From Macrotrachela quadricornifera (Eukaryota > Rotifera > Eurotatoria > Philodinida > Philodinidae), in the NCBI GenBank assembly GCA_022393335.1, contig JAJEKB010020756.1:1-64000 (forward strand): a stretch of DNA of 64,000 nt, written 5' to 3'. The translations under genes were made by a program, and so were the position numbers. Positions 23,818 to 37,823 of this stretch are shown piece after piece; the first letter of the stretch is position 1, and each line of letters begins with the position of its first letter. The notes below the pieces were generated by a model, which ran no database searches, was not told the DNA's origin, and saw nothing but the letters and a program-made list of their open reading frames with translations.

Positions 23818-25501
23818 TTAAATATTTCGCCAAAGTGCACTAATAGTTAATGGTGTCCAACCTGGTAATGATCTATGTGCTTGAATACAATGATAAGTTT
23901 TATTATAATATGTAACATGATCACCAACTTTATAATCTTTATATGTTTCCCAAACAGAATAATCATTACGATGATTTGTTGGTGATGATAATTTAATCAT
24001 AGGACGTGTACTTGTTGATTTTATTTCAGATGTAGATGAAGTTAATTTAATTGGTGGTTTTAATTTTGATGATGGTGAAATATCACTATTTAAAACATGA
24101 AATGTTGCACTAATTAATTCAGCATTACGATCACCACTTAATTCCCAAAACATAGCACCAGCTAATTTTTCTTGTTTAATATATTCACTTTTAATTCTAA
24201 TTGATTCAAGATCATCATAACTAATCCATATACTTGTTGATGAATTATAAAGAAATGGTACTTTAGATTCATCATCCCAATAACGTTTATATACTGATAT
24301 ATAACTTTTTTTTAAATGATCATAATCATAAACTCCATTTTCCCATGTACCCATTGGTGGATGAGCAGATGCAGGTTGAGAAAATCCATTTTGTTCTGTA
24401 CTAGTTACTCCTATATAAAACAAATAATATATAATATAATTAATAAAATCAAATTTACCTTGCCAACCACGTCCATATAATCCTAAACCCATAATTAATT
24501 TTGAAGGAGGTGCACCATTTGTAATATAACCTTGTATAGCACCATGACAATTATATTTTGATTTAATAAATGATGGAGCAATATCTGTTGTTGTTTCAGC
24601 ATCATTTTTAAATAAAGGAGCATTATGACCAGTCTTGGATTCCCACCCACCTGCAGCTTAAAGATATGTTTATAAAAAGAAAAATTTTATATAAATAAAA
24701 TATACCATGAAAATCATATGCCATTACATTAATCCAATCAAGATAAGCAACCATACCAGGTAGATCCATATCAGCAATACGTTCAGTACCTGCTCCTGTT
24801 CTATATTAATATATTCAATTAAATAGATTATTTATTTTTAAAACTAATTTTTTGTCTTACGCAACAGTTAAAAGATATGTCCGTCCATCATTTGTACCAG
24901 CAATATCTAATTTAAATCGAAGTTCTTTAAGTAAAAGAACATAATTTTGTTTATCTTCCGGTCGATGAATATTTCCTGGTAAACCACCAGATACAGGATA
25001 TTCCCTAAAAATAATTTTTATTTTCAATTTATTAATATAAATATTTACCAATCAATATCAACTCCATCAAAACTATATTTTCGAATAAAGTCAACACATG
25101 AATCAGCAAATTTCTCACGACTTTTAGCGTCTACAGCTATATCAGAAAATTTTCCAGACCATGTCTAAAAATATATTTTATTAAATTAAAAAAAAAACAG
25201 AATAATTCAAATATACCCATCCACCAACAGATATTAATGTTCGAAGATGTGAATATTTTTGTTTAAGTTTAAGTAATTGATTAAAATTTCCACGTAATGG
25301 TTGATCCCATGAATCACCTTGAAAAGCTTTTTCAACATCAGCCCATGGATCACCTAAAGCAATTCGTCCATCAGAACCAATATTAGCAAATGCATAATTT
25401 ATATGAGTAATTTTATCTCCAGGAATATCAGTCACAAAATATAATCGAGAATAAATTGACCATGCAGCATAATATGCTACAATAATTGCTGAAGAAACCA
25501 T
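23818..25501 (-). CDS. GH18 chitinase with C-terminal CBM5/12, bacterial ChiA1-like
   Basis: Endochitinase-type enzyme hydrolysing beta-1,4-GlcNAc. Six exons on the minus strand: 25501-25217, 25164-25049, 25004-24861, 24800-24706, 24650-24459, 24410-23818; 474 residues. The catalytic motif DxxDxDxE is FDGVDIDWE with general acid E135, split by intron 2. SVGGWTWS, MAYDFHGGWE, LYGRGW and [12 protein letters not shown] are the other GH18 blocks. The family-A insertion is present (AISYDD-type region before AMFWE). The last 45 residues form a carbohydrate-binding module 5/12: [20 protein letters not shown] ending in GWTP and ALW. A Ser/Thr/Pro/Lys linker joins the two. The arrangement and [19 protein letters not shown] recall Bacillus ChiA1-type enzymes rather than animal chitinases, whose module is CBM14. 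No signal peptide is evident. For exon 5 I chose the CAG acceptor, because it gives HGGWE without extra residues. Confidence 0.9.
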
Positions 25502-26399
25502 TTTTTATTCTAATATGAAATTATTCTTATCTTTTTATATAATAAATAGAAGTAAAAATAAAAAAATATTCTTTCAATTATTTAAAAAAAACAAAATACC
25601 TTAATATATATATATATGATAAGGCATTTATTTTTATGATTAATATAAGAATGTATCACAATACTGGTATTTAGAATATAAAATATGTATAGTTTGATGT
25701 GCAGTTATTTTTTAAAAAATTCTTCTATGAATATATTAACAAGAAGGATAGAAATAAAATATCATCGATTGAAAAGAATCAATGAAGTGTATATAATGCT
25801 GAAGGCTTATACAAGTAAAAAAGAATATAAAGAACGATATATTATTCAAACATTTGTTACTATCGTTACATTATGCAATTGATTTTTATGAGTATGAAAC
25901 CTTGTTTTATAACTGTATTGCAGATATGTTATGAAAAAATAATCTATGCCGACCTCTTATTTCATTGTTCATATTTGATTAATTATGATATTATTCATAT
26001 TTTGAAGATATAGAATTTTGAAAAAATGTTCTAAATAAAATTTGTCAGATGATTAGTGTATTAAGTTAAGATTAATTATTTTCTTATTTTTTTTCTCTCA
26101 CATTTATTATACAACTCATCTGAGAGAAATACATTTGAATTCAGGTTTATTAGATATTTTATCATTCATTTTCAGCAGCAATATAAAGAAAATATTTAAG
26201 AAATTCTCTCGTTTGCTTTTGTTTTGATTAATGAACTATTTGTACCGAATACTTTAATTTCATCTGTATATATTAACCTACTTATACAATGATATTCTAG
26301 AAAATGTTCCTTGATAAGAATTCAAAACATAAATAAAATTAAAATTAAAACATTGTTGGTAAAAGGATAATGAACAAGTGGTATCAGTTGTTAATGTAC
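25502..26399. other. Intergenic DNA
   Basis: AT-rich, with a short (TA)n at about 25604-25618. The ORF at 25685-25882 has no recognisable features. Confidence 0.35.
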
Positions 26400-27060
26400 G
26401 AAGATTATACTTCAACGAAATGCAATTAAATGATAGGTAGAACGATGATTATCAGGCCAAAAATGTAAATCAAAATATCGTTGAGTGAATTACTAATGAT
26501 GTTGGTTTGTTTCGACGACAATATCATCATCAAGGAAAAAAACCTAATCAATTGTTTTTTTAACAATGAACATCAAATATTGCATTTTGAAGAATTGATA
26601 GTAGTTTCAATAGTTACATATGCATTAGATTCATATCACTATCTAATGTTTTGTTTAGTTATCAATCCATTTAAATAAAATGCAACTTCATCAGAAAAAA
26701 CAATTTTTTTTCAGATTTACTGTCTTCTAATATTGATATCATTGTTTTAAATCTTCTTTTTTATAAATTTATTGAACAGATTGCAACTAGTACGGTTTTA
26801 TAGAAAGGTATTCAATCATGATTCGCTGAGCTATTGTTCAAGGAACAAAGCAGGTCGTTGAAAAAGCTCGAATACTTGATTATAGTTCACTTTCACAAAC
26901 ATCATGAACTTTATCGAATTTTGCTTCTGTAAATTTTTTGGTAGTCTTCCAGAACGTTCTCGATCTTTCACTATACCAGTTTCACAAAATTGTTGAAATA
27001 TACTCTTGGTACAAACTTGATTTGCAATTTTTGTTTCATAAGCCTGGATGAGTCATAAAA
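26400..27060 (-). pseudogene. Tc1/mariner-superfamily transposase relic
   Basis: Read on the minus strand, 27050-26840 encodes a helix-turn-helix segment with IFQQFCETGIVKDRERSGRP, typical of the N-terminal DNA-binding region of DDE transposases. About 26700-26620 encodes FFSDEVAFYLNGLITKQN, matching the (S)DE..F.LNG.VN..N block of the catalytic core. Between and after these the frame is broken by stops and shifts, and the C-terminal third is missing. It lies head-to-head with the separate mariner relic starting about 27075. Confidence 0.65.
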
Positions 27061-27074
27061 ACTTATGTTTGTAA

Positions 27075-27805
27075 ACATTCGATTATCAACAGGCATAGGA
27101 CACCTTACAGATTAGATCGGCAGCAACTGAATCTCTTCTACATGATTATTTAAGTTTAAGAAAGATTACATGTCAGTGGGTGCCACATTTTTTAACTGAA
27201 GTTCAAAAGCAGAATCGTGTTGATTATTGCCTGGCAATGCTCGAGAAATTCAATGGTGGGAGATCAAAACGTGTTTATGACATTATTGGTGATGATGAAA
27301 GCTGGTTTTACTATTATGAACCAGAGACGAAGCATCAAAGTCAAGTTTGGGTTGCCAGAAGTGATCCTCATCCAACAGAAGTTCGTCGACAACGTTCTGT
27401 TGACAAGCATATGTTTGTAATTTTCTTTATGACGTTTGGCTTTAATATAATTATTCCTCTTGAAAATGGTAAGACAGTTACGGCTAAGTGGTATACAGAT
27501 GAATGTCTTTTAAATGTTTTAAACAAATGGAAAAACGTCGACGTCTTAATGATCTTATTATTCACCATGAAAATGCATCAGCACACAAGGCAACACAAAC
27601 AATGGAATATTTAGAAACTCAACGCATCAAGCTGATGGGTTATCCAGTGTAGTCACTGGATTTAAGTCGCTGCGACTTCTGGTTATTTCTAAAAATTAAA
27701 GAACAGTAGTGTACAAGGGTATTACTTTGAGCAAATATAATAAAATTATTTTAAATTGAGCTATTAGTATTTCAAATCTACAAACTTTTGGAGTGACCCA
27801 TGTAG
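27075..27805 (+). pseudogene. Mariner (D,D34D) transposase relic, 5'-truncated
   Basis: The plus strand encodes the mariner catalytic region: WVPHFLTEVQKQNRVDYC, then GDDESWFYYYEPETKHQSQV with the first Asp, then VARSDPHPTEVRRQRS. After a frameshift near 27540 comes the second block, IIHHENASAHKATQTMEYLE. The usual HHDN Asp is Glu here. The third block is YPV-stop-SLDLSRCDFWLF. The right TIR (ACAAACTTTTGGAGTGACCC, followed by ATG and TA) ends near 27805. The N-terminal domain and left TIR are missing. The longest remaining ORF is 27180-27614. Confidence 0.85.
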
Positions 27806-28087
27806 GCTCAGTGAGGTCATGTGTCCCATTCGTATTATCAGCTTTTTTTTTATTCTTTGGTTTCATATCTTCGAATTTAACAGACGATTACATATTGTAT
27901 ATTTAATATTCCAATGACCTTTCAAATTTCTTGTAATATTTGAAAGATTAATTTGAACACTCGATGACATATAGTAGAAAAATTTTTATTATCCTTTAAT
28001 TCTAATGCTTACATTAAGAAGAATATTTATTATTTTTTGTAGGAAATTATTTTATAAAAGATTTAATTTGATTTTCATTATACATAT
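27806..28087. other. Intergenic DNA
   Basis: No feature recognised between the mariner relic and the palindrome. Confidence 0.35.
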
Positions 28088-28569
28088 TTTACATATTAAA
28101 TGAATGGAATGAAATATAGTGGTTTTACTAGTTTTATATGAATAAAAATAAATAGATGAATTTTATTTTATTTTTATTTTATAATGTATAAGTTAACTAG
28201 AGCTTTCGACATGTCAAATCTCATCATCAGTAAAGAAAAGAAAAGAAAAAGACAAATTTTATATATTTGTTATTTTATTGCTTGTTTTGTTGATATTATT
28301 TGAATCTTGAATTTTTTTATTTGTAATTCATATTCAATAACAAAATTCAAGATTCAAATAATATCAACAAAAAAAGCAATAAAATAACAAATATATAAAA
28401 TTTGTCTTTTTCTTTTCTTTTCTTTACTGATGATGAGATTTGACATGTCGAAAGCTCTAGTTAACTTATACATTATAAAATAAAAATAAAATAAAATTCA
28501 TCTATTTATTTTTATTCATATAAAACTAGTAAAACCACTATATTTCATTCCATTCATTTAATATGTAAA
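28088..28569. repeat. 482-bp near-perfect palindrome
   Basis: The left arm 28088-28315 (228 bp) is the reverse complement of the right arm 28342-28569, with a 26-bp spacer. Reading base by base I see only one mismatch (G/T in the GCTTGTTTTG segment near 28284). Landmarks are TCATCATCAGTAAAGAAAAG at 28221-28240 and its complement at 28418-28437. The sequence is AT-rich, has no ORF, and has no target duplication I can recognise. Confidence 0.92.
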
Positions 28570-30211
28570 GCAACAGTCCTATGGTTATTCAAAATAATAC
28601 ATATTTTAATTATAGAAATCTTTATTCCATGCCTAAGGCTATTTGACACGCTAAAATGAAATTGTTTTATATCGATCGGATCAAATTGAATTGTTCGATT
28701 AATATATTCAATCGTTAATAATAATCGTTTCATGTCTTTCATCATGTTCTCCATATATATATATATATATATATTTCATTGAAATATTGATATATTTTGG
28801 AAATTCTTCAAAAATTATCTCGACTTTCCTTGGTTTTTTTTCTTTTACAATAATACTTCTATGATTCATTCTTATGAATTATTAATCCATCTTTGAAAAA
28901 ATCTTTTGATTAATTAATTAAAAATTTCTTCAAACAATATATGAATATTGAATTTGTACAAATTACATTCATTTTATTTTTCATATGTTGAGGTTGTAAA
29001 CTAAAGAATTTAAACAATCCATTTCCATTTGCATCAATCATGATTATTTGTTCAATATAATCATTAATAGTAATGGCTCGAATATTTTTGACTTAGCGGT
29101 CTTACGACAAATGTCAATATTATTTTGTTTTTCAACGAATAGATTTCTTTTTTTTTTATCGAGAAAATTTTTTCTAATACTAACAAACTAAATATTAATA
29201 TTCATATTTTCTTTGTCGTAATAAATTCTTGAATAAAATTTAAAAATTAAGTTTACATTCAAATATAGAATGTATTATTGATTGAATCTTTATCTGCGCA
29301 CTATTCCGGAACAAATATGATTGATCATCATTATCATTGTTGTAAATGTGCTCTTATTGTTCTCGTTGGTTTTTTTTCCATCATCGATGACATCTCTTTT
29401 CTCAAACAATACAAAAGTCCAAATGCATTTTTGACATCAAGCATTGCAAGCGAGAAAGCATAGCCAACAAATGTCAAAAAATTTGCCATTCCATAACGCC
29501 ATTCGTACAACAACAACAACAACAGCGATGTCTTATTACCCTTGAGATTGAGCAAAAAAACTGAGAGAAAAAAAAATGCGAAAGAATGAACGTTTCATCA
29601 AACAACAAGAAAGCAGGAAAAACCGGGGGCACACGCTCGAACTAACCAGGAAATCTATAATTGATCGTTGGTTGATTCTTAGATGTCAATAGACGAGAAA
29701 TACTGGCAGTTTGGACTCAAAATACATTCACTATACCGGTTCTTTTTTCTTTTTTTTCTCCGTTCGGAAAGATTGCATTTGACTGATTATGTGATAGAAA
29801 AGAAGCTTCTTAGATTTCTTTATTATGAACAAAAAGAAAAGTTTCCTGCTAGAGAGATTTGTCGGATTTAGGAAAATTTATCATTAAAATTTGTTGAAAA
29901 TGTATATCAGAATAAATGAATTCAATTGGTTGGTTTAATGTATGATGAAAATGATGATAGAGAAACGACAGTTCTTTTGTATTATGTCAATTGAAGAAGT
30001 GTCGTTTTTTTTTCTTATTCGTGTCGTTTCTAAAGCTTCATTCATAAATTTCTCTTCTTCCCTTTTTCTTTCTTCTCTGCACTTTGTGTTTCCTGGTTGA
30101 TTAATGAGAAAAATGACTCGATCGTTTTTATCTCTGTAAGCAAGCACTAATTCCTCATTTCTATTTGCATGAACTAGAAGACATTTTTCTTCATTGCGTT
30201 GTTAACTATTG

Positions 30212-30239
30212 TGTCGTTGTCGTCGTCGTCGTCGTCGTC
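30212..30239. repeat. (GTC)n microsatellite
   Basis: A run of GTC/GTT trinucleotides, seven or more units. Confidence 0.85.
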
Positions 30240-30571
30240 ATATAATTAGGTATTCTCTCATTTTTCTTTCGCAGGTGAACACACATTTTCTTAGTTATTC
30301 TCCTAGTCGAGCTTTTTCTTTTTTTTTTGTAAGATTACTTTGTCATTCATTCGTTCGTCTATTTTAATAAGTGAGTCTCTTGAGCCAAGGATGAATTATC
30401 ATCTCTTTTTCTACTCACTCGCTCTAAAACACGATATAATCAAGTTTAAACATGCAAACTGATAAACTAGTGTTAGTATAAAAAAAAAAAAGATGGACAG
30501 TATGTAAATCGATAAAAGCTTCAATGAATGAAAGTAGGAGGGACAACACATTAACGTTCCCGGGAAACGGA

Positions 30572-30575
<4 letters not shown>

Positions 30576-30609
<34 letters not shown>
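30576..30609. repeat. (TA)n microsatellite
   Basis: An uninterrupted TA dinucleotide run of about 32 bases flanked by CATACA and TGTAAC. Confidence 0.9.
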
Positions 30610-30612
<3 letters not shown>

Positions 30613-31010
30613 ACATTGTTGTTAAAGCATTGCGTACTGTAACGAGAGTCTTTTTCCCTCTTTCTCTCCCTCTTTCGACGACTATCAGGAAAGAACAAAC
30701 AGAGAGAAAAAAATCCTAAGAATAAAGAACAGCGCGTTGTCAAATGTGAGAAAAAAAAAGAGAAGAACGAAAGGCAACTCATACAATTCTGTGTATTATT
30801 ATGCCAAGAGTGGTTCCCTTGTTACATCCTAACATTCTTCTTTTGCTTCTTTTTACCACTACTCTACGAGACTACAATCAGCATTGCATTGCATTGCATC
30901 GTAGCGACTTGTAGTATGAAAACAACATTATATTCTTTTGCTTGCTATAGTATCGCTCAACGCGAAAAGAAGAATGTAAGAAAGAAAAGAATAATGAACA
31001 TACCTCTTCT

Positions 31011-31017
31011 TATATAA
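31011..31017 (+). promoter_or_regulatory. TATA box candidate of calmodulin
   Basis: TATATAA occurs in CTTCTTATATAAGCCGTGAG, about 525 bases upstream of the calmodulin ATG and ahead of a pyrimidine-rich, relatively GC-rich 5' UTR-like stretch. Confidence 0.4.
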
Positions 31018-31303
31018 GCCGTGAGAAGAGAAAGAAGAAAAATCAATTTTCTTATTCTTCCAGTTCGATATTTCAACGTGTTCTGGGTTTTTGCCCTTCT
31101 TTTTTTTTTAAATCTCTTTTTCTTTTTTTCTCAGTTCTATATCAAACGCAAACGAGAATCGTTGTCGTTGTCGTCGTCACCATTACAGAAAGTATTTTTG
31201 CTGCTGCCGTGCCAACAAGAAAGATAAGTTGTTACTTCCACTGCTATTGCCTTATACTGCGTTGCATCGCATCGTGCCTAGTCGAGCTACTCTTCTCTCT
31301 TTC

Positions 31304-31306
<3 letters not shown>

Positions 31307-31336
<30 letters not shown>
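31307..31336. repeat. (TC)n microsatellite in the calmodulin 5' region
   Basis: About 15 TC units, within the presumed 5' UTR or core promoter of calmodulin. Confidence 0.9.
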
Positions 31337-31339
<3 letters not shown>

Positions 31340-31535
31340 ATCTATCTACAACTGAACGGCATCGCACACAGACACACATACAAATAAATATACACGCGCA
31401 CACACGAACCCCGGTGTTGACCAAGAAGAATAAGAACGACGAACAATTTTCATTTCGAACCTGGTATACAGGTCGACAATAACAGATTCATACAAGTGGA
31501 AATTTAGGACAAATTCAATTCCATTTATATTCTAA

Positions 31536-33880
<2,345 letters not shown>

Positions 33881-35440
33881 ATAATGATGATGCCTCGTTT
33901 TATATTTTTTGGTCTCATTCTTTTATTTTTTTTTCTCATCTATTTTGTTTGAGTGTGCACTCATTCGTCTTGTCATATCGATAAACCGAATGGATGAATA
34001 TGTGGATGATCGTCATGACTTTCTTTTGTTCACATTAATTTTTTCTTCTTCATATGCTTGTGTGTGTACGTGGTGAGTCCATTTTTTTTTCTTTTTCTTT
34101 TTCTTCTTGTACGTCTGTCGATTTTGTCTGTCATAGCGTTGTAAAACGCTTATAATATACGACATAAAACAAATTATATGCACAGTATAAAATAATTTAA
34201 AATGTTTCTTCTTCTTCTTCTTCTTCTTATGAATAACTTATAGAGTTTCAAGGGAATGATCAATCTTTAGAAAAATTTATTGTATTTTATTATGATAAAT
34301 TAGAAATATTTCGAGGGCAAAATACTATTTTCTATGCTAATAGATAATGGCTCGTTGAATTATTATATGAAAAGGTTTTTTTTTAATATCAATAAAGAAT
34401 AATTCGTGTTGTATTAATTGGCATATAATTTATAGAAATATTTATAATTAGTATATTAATCTAATTTCAGTAAAATAAAATCTTTTCTTAATTAATTTTT
34501 TCTTTCTTTCTTTTTTTTTTTGTATCTTGTTCATATTATTTATTAAACAAAAGAGATAATCCTATCTTAACTCTTCACTTATCATAAAAAGTAATTAGTT
34601 CTAGAAGAAAAGAAAAATAATTTGAAGACCTCGAAATATATAACAAGTAAAATGATGCACTCGTGCATGAATGAAGAAAAGCACTATATCTAAATATGTA
34701 ACATATAATTTAAAATAAATTGTGTCAAGTATTATTCTGTTCTTAGAATAAGAAAAAAAAAGGAAGATCGACATTTTTTTTTACAAGCATATTTAATGAG
34801 ATAAGATTAAAAGGAAGACTAGAAAAGAATTGTAGATGAAAAACATTCTTTCTTATGATTTCTTTTTAGTGTATTTTGTTCATTAGAAAATATCCAATTG
34901 AAACAAATCTATATGTGAAGTAATTATTGAGTTTTCTTGTTGACAGATATTTTTATATAATTAGAAAGTTATTTTCATGGGTATTTGATTGCAAATAGGA
35001 CTATTCAAGTTGAGATATGACTTAAAGAACAATATATATCTAAAATCAGTGTAAACTAGTTTAATTGAAAAAAAATCTTTATCAATATGTTACAAATTTT
35101 GAATGAAAATGAAAATATGTATGCCACACATCCTACTTTATGAAGTCAAAAATAAAAAGACCTTGTGTAACCATACAAAAATGCCACACACGTAGGATCA
35201 AATCGATGGTACGTGTAGAGATTTATCTATTATTTATCACAATCATCAAAGATTCAATAAATGATGTAAATCAATATTAATATACAGTATATATTAACAT
35301 TGAAATGAAAACTTAGATCTATGGATAACAAGACCGTTTTCAGATACGGAAATGAACGATATATCTATTTATTTTTCTAGTTCAAACAAAAATATATCAC
35401 TATTATGAAAGATAATTCAGACTAATACCTTCAATTTTTT
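33881..35440. other. Calmodulin 3' region and intergenic DNA
   Basis: Likely a long 3' UTR with T-rich and AATAAA-like signals. A TTC microsatellite lies at about 34206-34228. No gene seen from 34.3 to 35.4 kb. Confidence 0.4.
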
Positions 35441-35454
35441 TCTAAATGGTGAAT

Positions 35455-36600
35455 CTATGTTTTTAATTGATGTTCAGTAATATTTGACAATAAATCATAT
35501 TTTGCTTTAAATGTTATTTTAAACTTTCGAACTATTTTTTGTCCAGGTATTAATAGAAAATTGCATCGTTGTATAAACCTCGCCAATAAAATTTTGTCCA
35601 AAACAATTGCGTAGTCCAGTTGCAAAAGGAAAATATAAGGATATGGATGAGTCAACTTTGGTTTGTGACTTACTTTTGGATCGTACATTCAATGTGTATA
35701 GTCAAATTTTGGTAGTCGAACTGATGAATCACTTCAACGATAAAATATATCAGTGTTGGTGATAATACTTGCTTCAACAGGAATATGTAATTGATATTTC
35801 GTATCAATCATATATTCATATATACAATAACGTGAAAAAATGATGCAAGTAAATAAAGACATAATGTGCCATTAATTATTGCTTCATATATAATTAATTC
35901 TGCTAGATATTTATTAGTAGATTCAATATTATTAGAAAAAATTCAGTTGATTTCTTCTTGACATGCTTGTAAAATATCGTCATGAACCATTAAATTGTAA
36001 AATAACCATACTATAGGATTTTCTGTTATTTCACTATCGGTAACTACAAAAGTGAGGATCTGATTTTTGGTTTCTTGATCAGTATATTGTTATCCTTCAT
36101 CACTCACTACATAGAAAAGTAAATCGAGCAGATCAGAATCATTAGACATGCTTGTAGGACATCTTTGTCGTCGATTAATAATAGTTTAATCAACAAATTT
36201 AGCTATGATTTGAATTCCATTATCAATAATATCTTTTTTTTCCAAAGCAAGATAATTTTGAAAGAAAAAGTATTTGATTAATTATATCTAATGAGCGATG
36301 CATTGCAATATCAACAATTTGTGCTTATATTTAACCTATGACATGTTTTGTGTTAGCATTTATTTCAAGATCGGAACCAAATGCATTCGATGCAATGATA
36401 GTCAATGCAAATGTATTGAATAGAATCTGTAAATAAATTTGTTGATGACGTTTATGAGATTCTAATTTAGTCAAAATTGATTGAACAATTTTTCCTATTC
36501 GATCAGTTACAATCGAAACCATTGATTTCAATTTAGTATTATTAAATGCAGGATTTTGATATTCGACGAACTTATTCATGTCTATTATCTCCTACATAAT
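35455..36600 (-). pseudogene. Cytochrome P450 pseudogene (CYP3/CYP4-like fragment)
   Basis: Minus-strand pieces line up in P450 order. The helix C region (36600-36331) has VGDNRHE, a stop, then after a shift NPAFNNTKLKSMVSIVTDRI and IASNAFGSDLE. The helix I region (about 36200-36010) has DLLDLLFYVVSDEG, a stop, then YTDQETKNQILTFVVTDSE, where AGxxTT would be expected. The C-terminal part (35688-35455) has LLIPGQKIVRKFKITFKAK, the terminal sheet region. The heme-binding F..G.R.C.G motif is degraded to LQLDYAIVLDKILLA with no Cys. Many stops and frameshifts occur. The N-terminal third is missing, cut off where the mariner element begins at about 36605. Confidence 0.8.
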
Positions 36601-36604
36601 ACTT

Positions 36605-37760
36605 AATGTATTCCAAAAGTAGTAGGAATTTCAAGAAAAAAAATATAGAAGCAAGTTATTCCAGGTTTCATTTTATTGAATGTTCAAAATACTTGCCATG
36701 ATTATTTACACACAAATGCATTCGTTCGAGCGATTTATCAAAAGTTTTTTAATAATCATCTTTATTTAATAAGTTCATGATCTTGGTTACGACACGGTGC
36801 AAGAATTATGAATTGCTTTGATCAGTTTGATTTCGTTTGATCAGATAGAATAACCCAAGATCACATGAAGCCAAGCCTGGAGAATTTGATGGTTGGCGAA
36901 TAATTTTGATATCTTTCGATTCAAGATAGTTTGAAACACCTATGTGGATATACGGTTTGGTATTGTCGTCGTGGTGAAGTTTTATAGCATGTGTACAAGA
37001 TGTTGATCTTTTCTTTCGAATTTTCTCAATGAGAGGTTCCAAGCAATTATCCATGTAATACTGATGATCGATTGTCTCACCCTGATCAACATGATAGATT
37101 TATACAGGACCACTTATTTTGAAAAAGATGTAAAATAGAGTTTTTGGAGCAAAGCGACTGCGACCAATCACAGTAGATTGAGTTTCTCGAATTGGTGTCC
37201 AAGCAGCATTAGATGATTTTCCAGCAATTTTTTTTATGGCAAAACTGTGACTTGTCACCTGTTACTACGTCACAAAATTGTTATGCTTCGTGTTGGAATT
37301 TTGTTACGTTTTCTTGGCACAGACAAACATGTTCAGCTCGCTGATTATCAGTATATAAGTTAAGCACCCAACGAGTCGGAATTGTTTTCGGTTTTCGATG
37401 GTCATAAATAATTCGTTCAATAGTGCCACGATCCATGTGAGTCTCTTCCCGTATTTCAGCAATTGTAAGATGAAGATCATCATCAGTGAGGCATCAAGCT
37501 TCTTCAATATTACCGGATGTTATCTCAGTTACAGATCGATCGATTCATGGTTAATCTTCGATCTCTTGTCGATCTTCATGAAACCATTTTGACCATCTGG
37601 TAACTGTGCTGTAAACGTAAAGCTTAGTCACCGAAAATAGAATATAATTTATCATAAATCACTTTCGGTTGGATATTAACACATTTACCATGATTCAGTT
37701 TTTTTGGCAGAATCTCCAAAATATCCATAAGCCCCAAGAGTTAACTTCAAATAAGTGCAC
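36605..37760 (-). pseudogene. Mariner transposon relic
   Basis: Minus strand, from high to low coordinate. A helix-turn-helix block reads TVTRWSKWFHEDRQEIED (37600-37540). A second reads DDDLHLTIAEIREETHMDRG (37490-37420). A catalytic block has AIKLHHDDNTKPYIHIGVSN and NSPGLASCDLGLFYLIKRN (37000-36820), with the second and third catalytic Asp. Stops and shifts separate them, so it is inactive. The left boundary with the P450 pseudogene is near AATGTATTCCAAAAGTAGTA. The right boundary is near 37760, and its TIR is poorly matched. Confidence 0.8.
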
Positions 37761-37823
37761 TTAATGACCTTTCCATTATCGTCCACAGATTATTCATTTT
37801 TCTTTTCTTCGTATCATCACATA

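Larger units (their letters stand above)
28570..30900. other. Gene-poor DNA upstream of calmodulin
   Basis: No convincing gene. On the minus strand 29085-28900 (ITINDYIEQIIMIDANGNGL) and 28754-28570 read somewhat like coding fragments, but without splice or family support. A (TA)n run lies at 28755-28774. From about 29480 the composition shifts to purine/pyrimidine-biased stretches with GTC and CAA microsatellites, and the many short ORFs there are low-complexity. Confidence 0.3.
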
